Shown: positions 53,760 to 64,000 of the stretch, piece after piece | How the letters are laid out: every line of letters starts with the position of its first letter | Position numbering within the stretch: the stretch's first letter is position 1 | Source of the DNA: Bradysia coprophila | Lineage: Eukaryota > Arthropoda > Insecta > Diptera > Sciaridae | DNA: 64,000 nucleotides | Direction: 5' to 3' | NCBI RefSeq assembly: GCF_014529535.1 | Contig: NC_050738.1 | Coordinates: forward strand, 10,749,318-10,813,317 | Position numbers and translations under genes: made by a program | Notes under the pieces: model-generated | What the model was told of the DNA's origin: nothing | Database searches by the model: none | What the model saw: the letters and a program-made list of their open reading frames with translations, nothing else

Positions 53760-54132
53760 AGTAAGTACATATCTAATAGTTCGATTGGACTCTGTCTCGA
53801 GAAGTCAAAACTGACTTCATTTGTAGCATATCGTCAATGGATAACAAAGCATAATTGGCAATCACAGCTTACAGCAATCACATAATTGGCAAAATGCAAC
53901 ATTGCTTATGTGTTTGTGAGGTTTGCGACCTTTAAAGAATACCCAACCTGAGCCTATTACATTACGTCTCGCACCTTTTGCTTTCAAATTTACTCCGCTC
54001 TCATCATAACAGTGTAATAATGTAAGAGTAATGTCTAAGTGAACAGTCTCCGAACTTAAACGAAAATCAAAACAACATCAACCGCATCAACCTAACATTC
54101 TTAACAGCGGATGCAGAGTTTTTGTTATCAAA

Positions 54133-57100
54133 ATGGAATTACAAGAAAATAATTTAACAGCCGGAAGGGTAAGGGTATGCAATCAATCATTAACTATAAA
54201 CCGATTGAAAGTGAAATGCTTTTAATTTAAAAACAGAACTACTCACCACATATGAATAGGTTGGCAATCCCTTCATTGGAGCAAATTGCACTCAAATACA
54301 AAGACGACTACGAGCTCGTCAAATGTACGCGACTTTTTTTCCAGAATCAGAACGAATTCAGTTCAAAATGTTGTCAAATGAGCAGACCTCATTTGAGGAC
54401 CTACATATGTATTCTGCTCGAAAATTGTGATTCGAAAAGTGAAAATTCAAAGGATGTGCTATTCGACGTTGAGTACATTCTGAAGTCATTGCTGACCAAA
54501 ACAGAATTGATCGGCGAAAATGGTGTTTTCAATGAGGTGTTGGATGTGCTATCGCTCACAATTTCAATTACCGGTTCATCGTCCAAAGACATACTTGAAG
54601 CCTATACGAAAACATTGACATTCGTTGATGACGAGAAAATTGGCTGCGGCCAATTATCGGTCGCAGAAATTGTTTACGACTTTTATCCGGAACTCATCGT
54701 TCATTCCAGTCAAACATCGATCGTAAAATGTCTCTTCAGCGAAACACAGACCATTCAAAACAGAAGTTTGAAATTGGTGCGCCGGATGCTAGAAGGTGAC
54801 TGTCGATCTGGCCTATTGGATGAAATTTTGTGCGAAATCGAAAAGAATGAAACTTCCAAACGAATCCAGTGCCTTGCAGCATTATGCTATTTAATTGAAT
54901 GTACCGGCTTCAGCAATGCTTATGCAAATAGACCTTCGTTACGTACATATCTGCAGAAGGAACTGCTGTCAACCGATAGATCAGCATACAAATACGCGCT
55001 GTACATTCTACGGAAATTGATTGAAATCCATTCGATCGGTATTGAGCATACGCTACTTAGTGGATCGGAGATCAGAGCACCGTGGGAAACGTTTTTCCTG
55101 ATCCAAGAAACCTTAGATGAGAAACAAAGTCATCTGATTTTGCCCGTGTTGGAGCAGCTGCCGAAAACGGAAATACTTCCAATGAACTGGTACTATGTGT
55201 TAATGACACAACTTTTACGCCACGAGAACACCGTAGTTCTTCAATGTGGCTTAAAATACGCCATATCCAACATTGTATGCGATGCTGAATCAATAAAGTC
55301 AGATCCGTTGATGGGTGAATTTTTCACAAGTCTGATGCTGGGACTGAACAATACATCGATCTATGCAAAGTCCGATTTTCCTGTGGAAAAATTGAAAAAC
55401 TTTTTCGCGCCAGTCGTCGACATTGCTTTCGACAAATTCCTCACAATCAACTGGAAATCAGTACCCATGTACCACATGATCAACGCTCTAGCCGATCTAA
55501 TTTTCGATCATCAACGGCATAACAGCGAATTGGTGGCTGAACAATTCATTAAAATCTTGCGATTGGTTCACCAAGTTCCGAATGTTCACATTCGGAAAGG
55601 CATCCAATCAAACATTCGACGAACCATTCGTCCCATTTCCGGTCATTTAAGTGTCGAGACATTCGCTCAACTAGTACAACTGGCGTGCATCGATACAATG
55701 AAAGACATGGAATTCTTGAAGTTCGACCATTGGACGCACGAAGACGTTGTTACCGTTCTGGGACACGACACTCTGGGAGATGAAATGAAGAAAACGTTTT
55801 TGTCGTGGTTGGAGATAACCGATGACGATGTGTTGGCCTTATTGAAGTTGATGAAGATGAATGGCTATCCGTACTTTCACAATTTTGAAGTGTGGGCTGC
55901 ACTGCATTTCTACACTATAAACATTTGGCTGTGCAATGCGCTAAAGGGCGATGGTCTGGAACTGGAAACGGTCCTTTCGATGTATTACTTATTGTTTGTG
56001 ATTAATGATGGTCAGCACAACAAGGACATCGCTAGTGAAATTGCGAAGAAGTACGCATTTGCTTCAACATTAAAGCGAAACGTTCTGAAACATCAGCATC
56101 TGGTCGATTGCCTCTGCCAATTATATTCGACAAATGTTGGCCTTGATCCAATGGTCAATGCATTTATCGCATGTGGAACTGAAACCACAACAGTGGTGGC
56201 TATAAAGATGCTTGAGGTAAGAAAGTTCATTGAGACGTTTGAGAATCGAATTTTAGATTCTCTGAACATTTCAGAAAGTGGGATCCAACCTGATTGATGA
56301 GAAGAAATTATCGGAGATAATTGGATGCGTGAAAGAGCTACAAAACCCCAGTATTATTACGCGGTGAGTTAAATTTCCCAAAAATCATTTATTTTTTCCT
56401 CATCTATTCGTCCAATCAATTCTTTTGAATCAACCATTCAATGGTCTTACTAGTTCCTACCGTTTGCAACTTTTTGTATATTTCGTTAAACGTATCCACA
56501 AACGCAGCATTGTCAACCGAATCGCCGAACAGCGTATGCTGGCTCTTGATTCCCTTTTCGTCGACACGAAGCTTATCAGTTAAAGCTTTCAGTTTGTCGC
56601 TATTTCGATCAACAATTTCGATTGATTTTCCACTATCCGTTTTGCCGTTCGCATAAAAAGCGAATGTAGCCACAATTGCTACACCCATCCAAATTGGCTC
56701 TTTCTTAGCCAGGCGGTGTTGAATGACCGGTAGTACGAACTTCAATATGCGATCGGAACCGTCGACAGCGAGGCGAGCTAATGTGTCTCGCACGTAGGAG
56801 TTCTGAAATCTTTCCACCAATTGGGCTTTATAATCCGATACGTCGATGCCAGGCAATGGTTTCAACGTGTGTGTCGCTTCACGGTCCATGTAAGCTTGGA
56901 GATATTTGACTATAAGGGAGTCCTGCATAGCGTCGTGAACGAATTCGTAGTCAAGGAGAAGACCAACATAGGCGATAGCTAAAATGAAACATTATTCGAA
57001 TCTGTCCCTAATCGGATTGTTTCCCCAAGTACCTTGATGTCCAGCATTAAGTAGTCTCAATTTCATGAGTTCGTATGGCTCAACATCGGGCACGAGTTGA

Positions 57101-60100
57101 ACCGAACCCTTTTCGAAAGGTGGACGACCAGCTACGAATTTGTCTTCAAGAACCCACTGCAGGAACGGTTCACAAACGACCGGCCATAGATCAGTGACGC
57201 CTAATTTTTCAGAAATCGTCTTACGATCTGCACTAGTAGTTACAGGAGTAATTCGATCAACCATTGAATTGGGGAATGTGACATTCTCGTCCATCCATTT
57301 AGCAAGGCTTGCGTCTACTGCCGTAGCGAAAGCAAGAAAGGATTTACGTGCAACGTGTCCGTTTTCTTGTAAATTGTCACACGACATGATCGTAAAACCC
57401 TTCAAACCACGCTCCTTTCTCCGCCGTAAAGCCTCAACGACAATGCCGAAAACCGATTTTGGCTGCCCTAGGTTCTTAATGTCATCCTTAACAACATCCA
57501 AATCAAATTCACCGGTCGCGGGATTGACATTATATCCACCCTCTGTTATGGTCAACGAAACAATACGAGCCTCAGGTTGAGTTAGCCTCTCAATAACCAC
57601 ATTAACATCGTCAGGAGCGAACAGATACTCGACCATTGAGCCAATGATGCGATAATTCAACTTCCCCGATGTTTCCTTCTCAACAAGAGTGTAGAGACAC
57701 TGTTGTTTCTGCATTACGTCTCGCATCATTTTGTCTTGGTTAAGGATACCGATTCCGCAAATGCCCCAATTTTCGGCCAGTCCCTGTGAGAACAGATTAT
57801 CCATAACCAGAGCTTGATGAGCTCTGTGGAAACCTCCGACCCCAAAGTGGAATATGCCAGAACGGACTTTTGAGCGATCGTATGCGGGTAATTTGACATC
57901 CTTACTAATTTTGGAAAAGACGGCAGGATTTAATGTTACCTTCAAAGAGAATCAAGTCAATAAACGAAGAAAAATAGATCGCCAAATTTGTTGGTATTCT
58001 CGCTTCACCTCAGCCATTTTCGCTCCACAGTATCTGTCCACCGAAAATTGTCTGTTGAATAAAGTTTTGGTCAGCAATTCATTTCTTCATCCTTTTTATC
58101 GCAGCTTTAAGACATGGGATCATAAACTAATTAAAGAACTTTTGATTTGCAATCGGTTTGTTTGGGTCCGTAAATTATATCGTCTCTTCTTCGATAAGAT
58201 TGTCATTTATTTCGCACTCAAAGTATTCATAAATTCTTCCTATCTCTCCCATAATAATGTATCAAAACACATCGTTAATTCGCGGTGGTGACATAATAGC
58301 AATCACCGTAAATTACAATCACATAATCGGTTGATTGTATTGAGGCAAATTTATGGGATTGTAATTACGAAATGATTCCGTTTTTCATATTCAGTAATTG
58401 AAATTCTTGAAATTCAAATGCATGTACACTTGTAGATGTACTTATCTTATCAGACTCTCAGTTAGTTAAATAGTATTGAAGACACGAAAGTGATTTGTTT
58501 AAATAACAAAATAATTTTCATTATTGACTGTGATACGGAATTGATTTGGCTCTTGCAAATATACTTATAGTTTATCTCGACACAATAATCCTTGTTCAAG
58601 GTTGATTACGTACACTTCGGTAGCATTAGAAAAGAATTTTGACCTTGAACATTGAACACATTGCCTTGATTTGATTTGAATGCAGAGTAAAGAAGTGATA
58701 ATTCTGCGAGAACAGATGCCATAGCAGCTTTTGTCTCATGCTGGAGAAACTTTCTTAAAAGGAAACAAAATTTAAAATTTGTTTTAATTTGTTTCACTAT
58801 CTGGCTATGGAGATGTTTGGTAACTCTGGCATGCTCATCTCATTCTTGTTATCATCATTTTCTCCGTATCCGTATTTTAGACGCAAATTGCCAAAAAAAT
58901 TAACTTTATTTGAGCACGGGATCCATGGGTAGGACGCAACGGGCAAAGTAGCAATACAAATATTTTTAAACTCCCGACTTTAAATGGCTCATAAAGCCGG
59001 CATACGGACATCGGACATTATATTTTAATTTCAATGTAGAGTTCGTCTTAAGTTTCTACTTTACTAACTCACAAGACTTACAAATAGAAGAACTTCTTCG
59101 CTACTCGCGTCAAACACAACTAAATTCGAAACTCGGTAATAATCAATAAATTACTCTTATTCGGCACAGCTACATGATACATTACATACATGACGCTAGT
59201 ATTCGAATAAAATTGATGATTTCCTTACATTCTGATAACATTTATGAATTCACATAGTCACTGTTGTTGATATAAACGCTATTTTCTCTATCTCTGCGAA
59301 CTTGGAGGTCATCTCTTACTCGATTGGATTTTGCTTAAAACTGAAACAGAATTGCAATTTAATAATAATTTAAAGACTTAGAGGAACGAATCTCTCCTTC
59401 GTTGAACGTAGAGTGTATCGTTCACTATCTATCGATCACTCCGATTTTTGGTACTTAACCAGTATAAAGATCCTTTCTTAAAAGTCTTAATAACATCCAT
59501 CCGAGAAACTCACTCAGCCACAACGAATTCTTGGCTACTTGAACAGTACCAACCGATACTAAATCATTGTGTGTTGCCACAGCACTGCTCTTAGCATGAA
59601 CACTGAATTGACAAGTGACAAATTTGGAGGCTTTAGTGATAAGATTAGGATTCTATGTTCATGCCAGAAGCAGTTCTGTGGGGTTGCACAAAAGTCAAAT
59701 CAGAGGGAGAATGATTGAAACCTTTTTGTATTTCATCCACATAAACTTGAGTCTAATCCTAAAAATTTATATTTTCTTTATAAGACCACATATGATGCTC
59801 ATCGTTTCTTTTTGTCGTCATTGCAGTTTCTTAAAAATATTAAAGTGCGAAAAGGCATTGCCAATGCGGCTCAACGTATACTCGGAGCTGATTCAAATGA
59901 CCTTCAACAATAATCATCTCTTAGGCATCGTAGTTGATCATTTCTTGCAGGAAGATGAACAGTTTTTGAAGAACAGTTCCAAACATATACAAAACTTGCT
60001 CTGTTATGGCATTACGTTGAAAGGTGATCAAAGGTAAATGATTTGGTGTTGGGTGTGACGTGTTTTCCTATTCAGTTATGTTTTTTTCACAGAGTTGATT

Positions 60101-61935
60101 ATGATTTGTGCCAACTAATCTACAGTAATGATACAGATTGGTGAGTCCTTTTCCGGTCCAATTTTTTGTCGAAATTTCACTTCCGTTGCTCTGCTTCTTA
60201 GGGTAATGGCTTCACATATCAGATTCAAATTTCTCCACAAATTACGGACAGGTTTTACCAGCAGTGGCTGCAGGTAGTCATAAACATGTCAAGCTATATG
60301 TGATGTTACTCAACCGATTGATTTCTTTGTAGCACTTTCCTGAGCGACCTGCGCAATTACCTATTCAAATTGAGTGCTGACTTGAATTTGTCTAAGCCGC
60401 GATATTATGCCGATTCACAACAACATCGGTCTAAATTGCGTATCATGCAGGCGCTGGCGGTGTTATTATCCAAATCAAACACCTGGGATGGTCGCCTTCA
60501 AGCTGCCCTGCTCAATGAAAATAATCAACCGAATGTAACGTTCATTTTGGAGCTTATGATTGGGAGAACGGTTGATTCGGTTCACCTTAAAAAATTGTTG
60601 CAAGAAGTAGACGACGATTGCTTTGCGAATGGAAGGGAACAGATTAATCGGATTTTTCTTTCCGCAGGCTAAATCGAATAGTGCTCGTCAGTCAATATTT
60701 GTTATCATGTACTATGTGTGCTCGCGAACATCCAACAACGCATTGGCTTTAACTTACATAGAAAGTATTCTTCCATTCACCATGGGTCAACATTTCAACA
60801 CACGTCTGTTCGCACAAATTACTGTTGTAAAGATTATCGAAAAGTTCAAAATGAACGTTCCGTCGAATCAGTACAATTCGGTGTACGAGCAAATAATGAA
60901 CTCCTTTGGACAAGGAAACACGAAACAGATATCCGAAAAGTTCCTGCAAGATTTCCGTTTCAATTGCATTGATTGTACGGACCTGTTGAATCCAATTTAT
61001 TTCTTGTGCGAAATTCCGCGTGTAACACAAATGGCAAAGGATGAACTGATACCATTGAGACTAGTGCAAAAGGATGCAAACGACGACAAATTTACGTTCA
61101 AGGAACCGTTCCACGTCAACATCAATATGTGTGGCGCTCACAATGAAAATATTGATGGTGACGGTGGAAGCGGTAATGTTCAAAAGAAAATAATTCCGAT
61201 GAAGAATATCGTACCGGATGCTAATCTGCTGGAAACATTGCCGAATCGTTTCGATTCCGGTGACAGACAGGTGAGAGACTTCAATTGATTTTGTTGTCGA
61301 GACTTTGTCTTGATCTGGTATTTTCCACAGGCGAACAAGGAGGGAATGATTGTCGTGGCCAGTCTTATTTCTCGTTCACCGAATTTGGGAGGACTGTCAA
61401 GGACTTGTGAAATATTCGGCGCCGAGCAATTGATATTGGACTCGCTGAAGCATGTGGAGAACAAAGAATTTCAATCACTGAGGTAATTTTTGTTCGAGAC
61501 ACTTAAAATGTGACAAATTTACAAAAAATGGTCTTCTCTCGCCCAGCATGACTTCGGAGAAATGGTTGAACATTGGCGAAGTAAAATCGTGGCAATTGTT
61601 TGACTATTTACTCTCTATGAAATCGAAAGGCTATTACATCATCGGAGCAGAACAAACTGCCAACGGGAAAATATTAACGGAATTGAATTTCCCGAAGAAA
61701 ACCGTTTTGTTGTTGGGGTAAGAAAAGTTTAAAGCATTCGTTGGGTCTGTCAAAGAGATTCAAATTTTGAATTTTATGTAGAAACGAGAAAGATGGCATT
61801 CCCGCAAACTTGCTGTCAGTTTTGGACGTTGCCGTAGAAATTCCACAGCTCGGCGTTGTTAGATCGTTGAACGTGCACGTGTCGGGCGCTTTATTTGTGT
61901 GGGAGTATGCAAGGCAACATCATTTCTCTAGCTGA
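54133..61935 (+). CDS. TARBP1: tRNA (guanosine-2'-O)-methyltransferase, TARBP1/TRM3 type
   Basis: A large SPOUT enzyme that methylates the ribose of G18 in tRNA using SAM. Eleven exons join in phase to give 1261 aa: 54133-54168, 54237-56216, 56275-56363, 59827-60033, 60093-60140, 60202-60273, 60333-60606, 60668-61270, 61331-61482, 61547-61717 and 61782-61935. The long N-terminal region is helical-repeat-like. The C-terminal SpoU domain has all three motifs: [20 protein letters not shown] (about 1119-1138), LLLGNEKDGIP (about 1208-1218) and [20 protein letters not shown] near the end. It is shorter than human TARBP1 (1621 aa), mainly in the helical part. Intron 3 (56364-59826) carries a nested antisense mannitol dehydrogenase gene. 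Confidence 0.92.
56416..57945 (-). CDS. Mannitol 2-dehydrogenase (long-chain polyol dehydrogenase family)
   Basis: NAD(P)-dependent oxidation of mannitol to fructose, probably cytosolic. Exons 57033-57945 and 56416-56978, separated by a 54-nt GT-AG intron, give 491 aa, the normal length for the family. The N-terminal Rossmann domain carries [12 protein letters not shown] (about residues 34-45). [30 protein letters not shown] and [14 protein letters not shown] are family wording. Catalytic residues K295, N300 and H303 ([11 protein letters not shown]) fit the K-x4-N-x2-H signature. Resemblance is closer to bacterial mannitol 2-dehydrogenases than to mannonate or altronate oxidoreductases. The gene is antisense within TARBP1 intron 3. 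AATAAA at 56388-56393 (minus strand) is 23 nt past the stop. A bacterial or fungal origin is inference. Confidence 0.9.
57946..59826. other. TARBP1 intron 3 upstream of the nested dehydrogenase
   Basis: It should contain the promoter of the nested gene. A dispersed repeat occupies about 59580-59690 (shared with 18915-19030, inverted). No other gene recognised. Confidence 0.4.
59580..59690. repeat. Dispersed repeat shared with 18915-19030
   Basis: GCATGAACACTGAATTGACA followed by AATTTGGAGGCTTTAGTGAT matches the region near 18.95 kb in inverse. The ends CACAGCACTGCTCTTAGCAT and GCCAGAAGCAGTTCTGTGG form an inverted pair. Confidence 0.5.
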
Positions 61936-62841
61936 GGTCGAATTTTCTCGATTCCATTTCGTCTTTAAGACATCTCAGTTTTCCACTTTTTTGTTTAAAT
62001 TTCATTCGAATAAGAAAACATATTTTTTGAAGTACTAGAAGTCGTTTTCTTCTTGATAGCGCAATGGTGCCGTAAAGTTTGTCTCTAATTTTATCAACGA
62101 AAGTTATGTAGAATCTGGGGAAGTAGACAAAACTGGAATACTTCAACGAGCTGAATGATGCAGCATCTATGATCAGGAATGACAAAATTGCTAATGAACA
62201 GTCGTCACCATATTAAGGATACGTGCATTTGACTTCACACAAATAATTTTTAGACTGACTGTCTGACGCTAAGGCTGGAGATCACTTGGTAATGGTTGAT
62301 AATCTTACACAACCGAGACACAATCCTCTTCTAGTTAACTTCCCATCACTCTTGACAACAATCGGCTCAGTAACCGATTGCTTACTAGCTGAATTGAACA
62401 CTTCATAAGAGCTTGAGGCATCTTAGACAAACCAACAGAAATCGACAGACACTCTGTCTCTGCCTCAGGATACTACATCGACTCCAGGACACTAAAGAAC
62501 TGTCCATCATTGAGCTGATCTCTCAATATTGGAATATTGTTAGGACGGTTCATATAAATCACATTGTGAAATTGCATGCTTTACTTCATGCCAATAATAT
62601 TTAGCTTGACTGTCTTACAGCTAGGAGCTACAACGTAAGTATTGAAAGGGAAAACTTACCAGAATTTTATTTGGACAACCGACTTTCAAGCAAATTCACG
62701 TCAGAGAGCATCCTGAATGACAGTATTCAACGCTCCGATTCTTTGAACTTCATACCCAACATTTCAAAGGCGGGCAAGCATATATCAGCATTTTACCTAT
62801 CGGATCTATTGCATCATTTTGATCCAAGTATTTTCAAGGGG
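61936..62841. other. TARBP1 3' flank, nothing recognised
   Basis: No supportable gene or repeat boundary seen. Short open frames have no family wording. Confidence 0.4.
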
Positions 62842-63023
62842 CGTGGGGTAATTTGGCACACGATCCTAAGAAAACGCATTTTTCTATTACGTAAAAGGTG
62901 AACTCGCATCCGATTTTTCGATGCCAAAGTTTTGTAAAAGGAGTCATTAAGTCACATAGCTAAAAAGCATTTGCAGCAATATTGCAAACTGCGTTATTTT
63001 GGCATCGTGTGCCAGATTCCCCG
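62842..63023. mobile_element. MITE, family F copy
   Basis: Left CGTGGGGTAATTTGGCACAC and right GGCATCGTGTGCCAGATTCC plus CCG are imperfect inverses. Same family as 39613-39749. Confidence 0.6.
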
Positions 63024-63232
63024 GTACCGATTTCAGCCGCCTCAGAATTTCAGTTTTTGGGGAATCAGTGGATGAGCAAATGAATTGAGAATGTTGCATT
63101 TGTTCATTTTGAATTTACAGCGGACTTACGGCATTAATTAGAAGCAGTTCGTCGGTAACAGATGATATTGTCGTCTGTAGAAGTTATCGTAAACAAACAA
63201 ATTGGTGCATCGAAAAGCTCGGTCGTTTTTAG

Positions 63233-63348
63233 GCTTGATTTCCACTTACAGAATAACCGCTGCGTTTAGCTAAACCACGCCTATTTTCTATAGTTCGAAG
63301 TGGAAACGGAGGGAGAACGGAGAGCTTTTTTCGTAAGTGGAAATCAAG
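63233..63348. mobile_element. Small MITE with TIR CTTGATTTCCACTTAC
   Basis: GCTTGATTTCCACTTACAGA is mirrored by CGTAAGTGGAAATCAAGA, enclosing about 75 bp. It lies about 200 bp upstream of the last gene. Confidence 0.65.
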
Positions 63349-63545
63349 ACTTAATATGGGAAAGAGTGAATGGTGAATAGTCAATAAATGGAGCGTTTCA
63401 TTCAACTCAATGTTTTTGAATTTTTCGTGCAATTAATACCAACCGATGGAAATAAATTTCATAGATTTTGCGTCTGCGCAGACTGTGCGTTTTTCTTCTT
63501 TGACACTTGAAAGTGCAGTACGTTCTTTTTTCTCTTCATTGTGAA

Positions 63546-63984
63546 ATGTTACAAAAGGCTGGACGAGGAAAATCAGGATTCCTTAAATATATCGCAAGTG
63601 GTGCCAAAATCTTATTCGTAGCCGAAGTGGCAGCATTTAGTGTCTCATATTTGGTTTGGCATCGCATGAACACAAATCGTGGTGAGTAAATGAAAGCAAA
63701 CGTGAAGTTGTTGAACCAGCTGGTCGATGTAGGGAGAATTCTCCTCTATTTGGAACTATGACTCATCGAAATTGATTTTGATGTTTACCGTCGTTAAGGG
63801 AACCGAATCGTCCTAATCTGTTATTCTACTCGTTTTCTCAGATTTCCGTCAGTATATGAGCGAAAACTTTCCGACCGTACTTGAAGGTTACTATTCGTTT
63901 GGTGAATTTATGGGTAGTGATCCTCGAATCCGTGGAATTGACAAAGCCTATTGGGACAATAAGGAACCAAGTCGATCACACTAA
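63546..63984 (+). CDS. CEBPZOS: CEBPZOS-like small membrane protein
   Basis: A short protein with a single membrane helix, mitochondrial in its human counterpart; location here is inferred. Exons 63546-63681 and 63842-63984 give 92 aa. The helix AKILFVAEVAAFSVSYLVWH (about residues 19-38) is followed by RMNTNRDFRQYMSENFP, LEGYYS and GIDKAYW. This matches the pattern of human CEBPZOS (membrane helix, then DFRQxMSxxxP and a xExYY motif). The ATG at 63546 is the first in frame after an upstream stop-free stretch without ATG. The TAA stop lies 16 nt before the window end, so the 3' UTR is cut off. Confidence 0.85.
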
Positions 63985-64000
63985 ATAATTCGTACACTCA

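Larger units (their letters stand above)
51931..54132. other. Divergent spacer between KLHDC3 and TARBP1
   Basis: Both promoters should lie at the ends of this 2.2-kb spacer. The middle is occupied by three inverted-repeat elements listed separately. Otherwise nothing is recognised. Confidence 0.5.

Noticed and set aside
56441-57580. Plus-strand ORFs of 71 and 146 codons
   Set aside because: Both are antisense shadows of the mannitol dehydrogenase exons.

Overview
The window is nuclear DNA from an insect, most likely a lower dipteran of the fungus-gnat type. It is AT-rich, with short GT-AG introns, long MITE-filled introns and intergenic spacers. It codes for conserved animal genes whose exons can be joined in phase by eye. 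The family-level placement is inference: protein wording is fly-like, and the mannitol dehydrogenase suits a fungus feeder.

Layout. 1-4430: repeats, a 5S-rRNA-like fragment and one decayed coding-like stretch. 4962-13256 (-): V-ATPase subunit H (VhaSFD), with a His/Gln-rich 64-codon cassette exon. 13415-14651 (+): tRNA-splicing endonuclease subunit TSEN2, divergent from VhaSFD across 158 bp. 14798-15251 (-): twin-CX9C protein CMC1, convergent with TSEN2. 15252-19822: dense small inverted-repeat elements, several with clear target-site duplications. 19823-26942 (+): a short, divergent nicotinic-type Cys-loop receptor subunit. Its 5.3-kb first intron holds a 2.56-kb piggyBac element with an intact transposase and a 975-bp fold-back repeat. 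28036-44311 (+): a PNT+ETS transcription factor of the ERG/FLI type (Ets21C-like). Its 13-kb first intron hosts an antisense trehalose/sugar transporter gene (35690-37515) and a 545-bp hAT-type element with 10-bp tandem repeats. 44312-49873: repeats. 49874-51930 (-): KLHDC3-type Kelch protein. 54133-61935 (+): TARBP1/TRM3-type tRNA 2'-O-ribose methyltransferase. Its third intron hosts an antisense mannitol 2-dehydrogenase gene (56416-57945). 63546-63984 (+): a CEBPZOS-like small single-pass membrane protein.

The genes do not form a pathway. Most are housekeeping: vacuolar acidification, tRNA splicing and methylation, mitochondrial assembly. Two sugar-metabolism genes (Tret1-like, mannitol dehydrogenase) are each nested antisense in a long intron of a larger gene. 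The least expected gene is the mannitol 2-dehydrogenase. It belongs to a family best known from bacteria and fungi, keeps its catalytic residues, has gained a 54-nt intron, and has a poly(A) signal whose predicted cleavage zone reaches the edge of a host exon. No CRISPR array, intact rRNA or convincing tRNA was seen.
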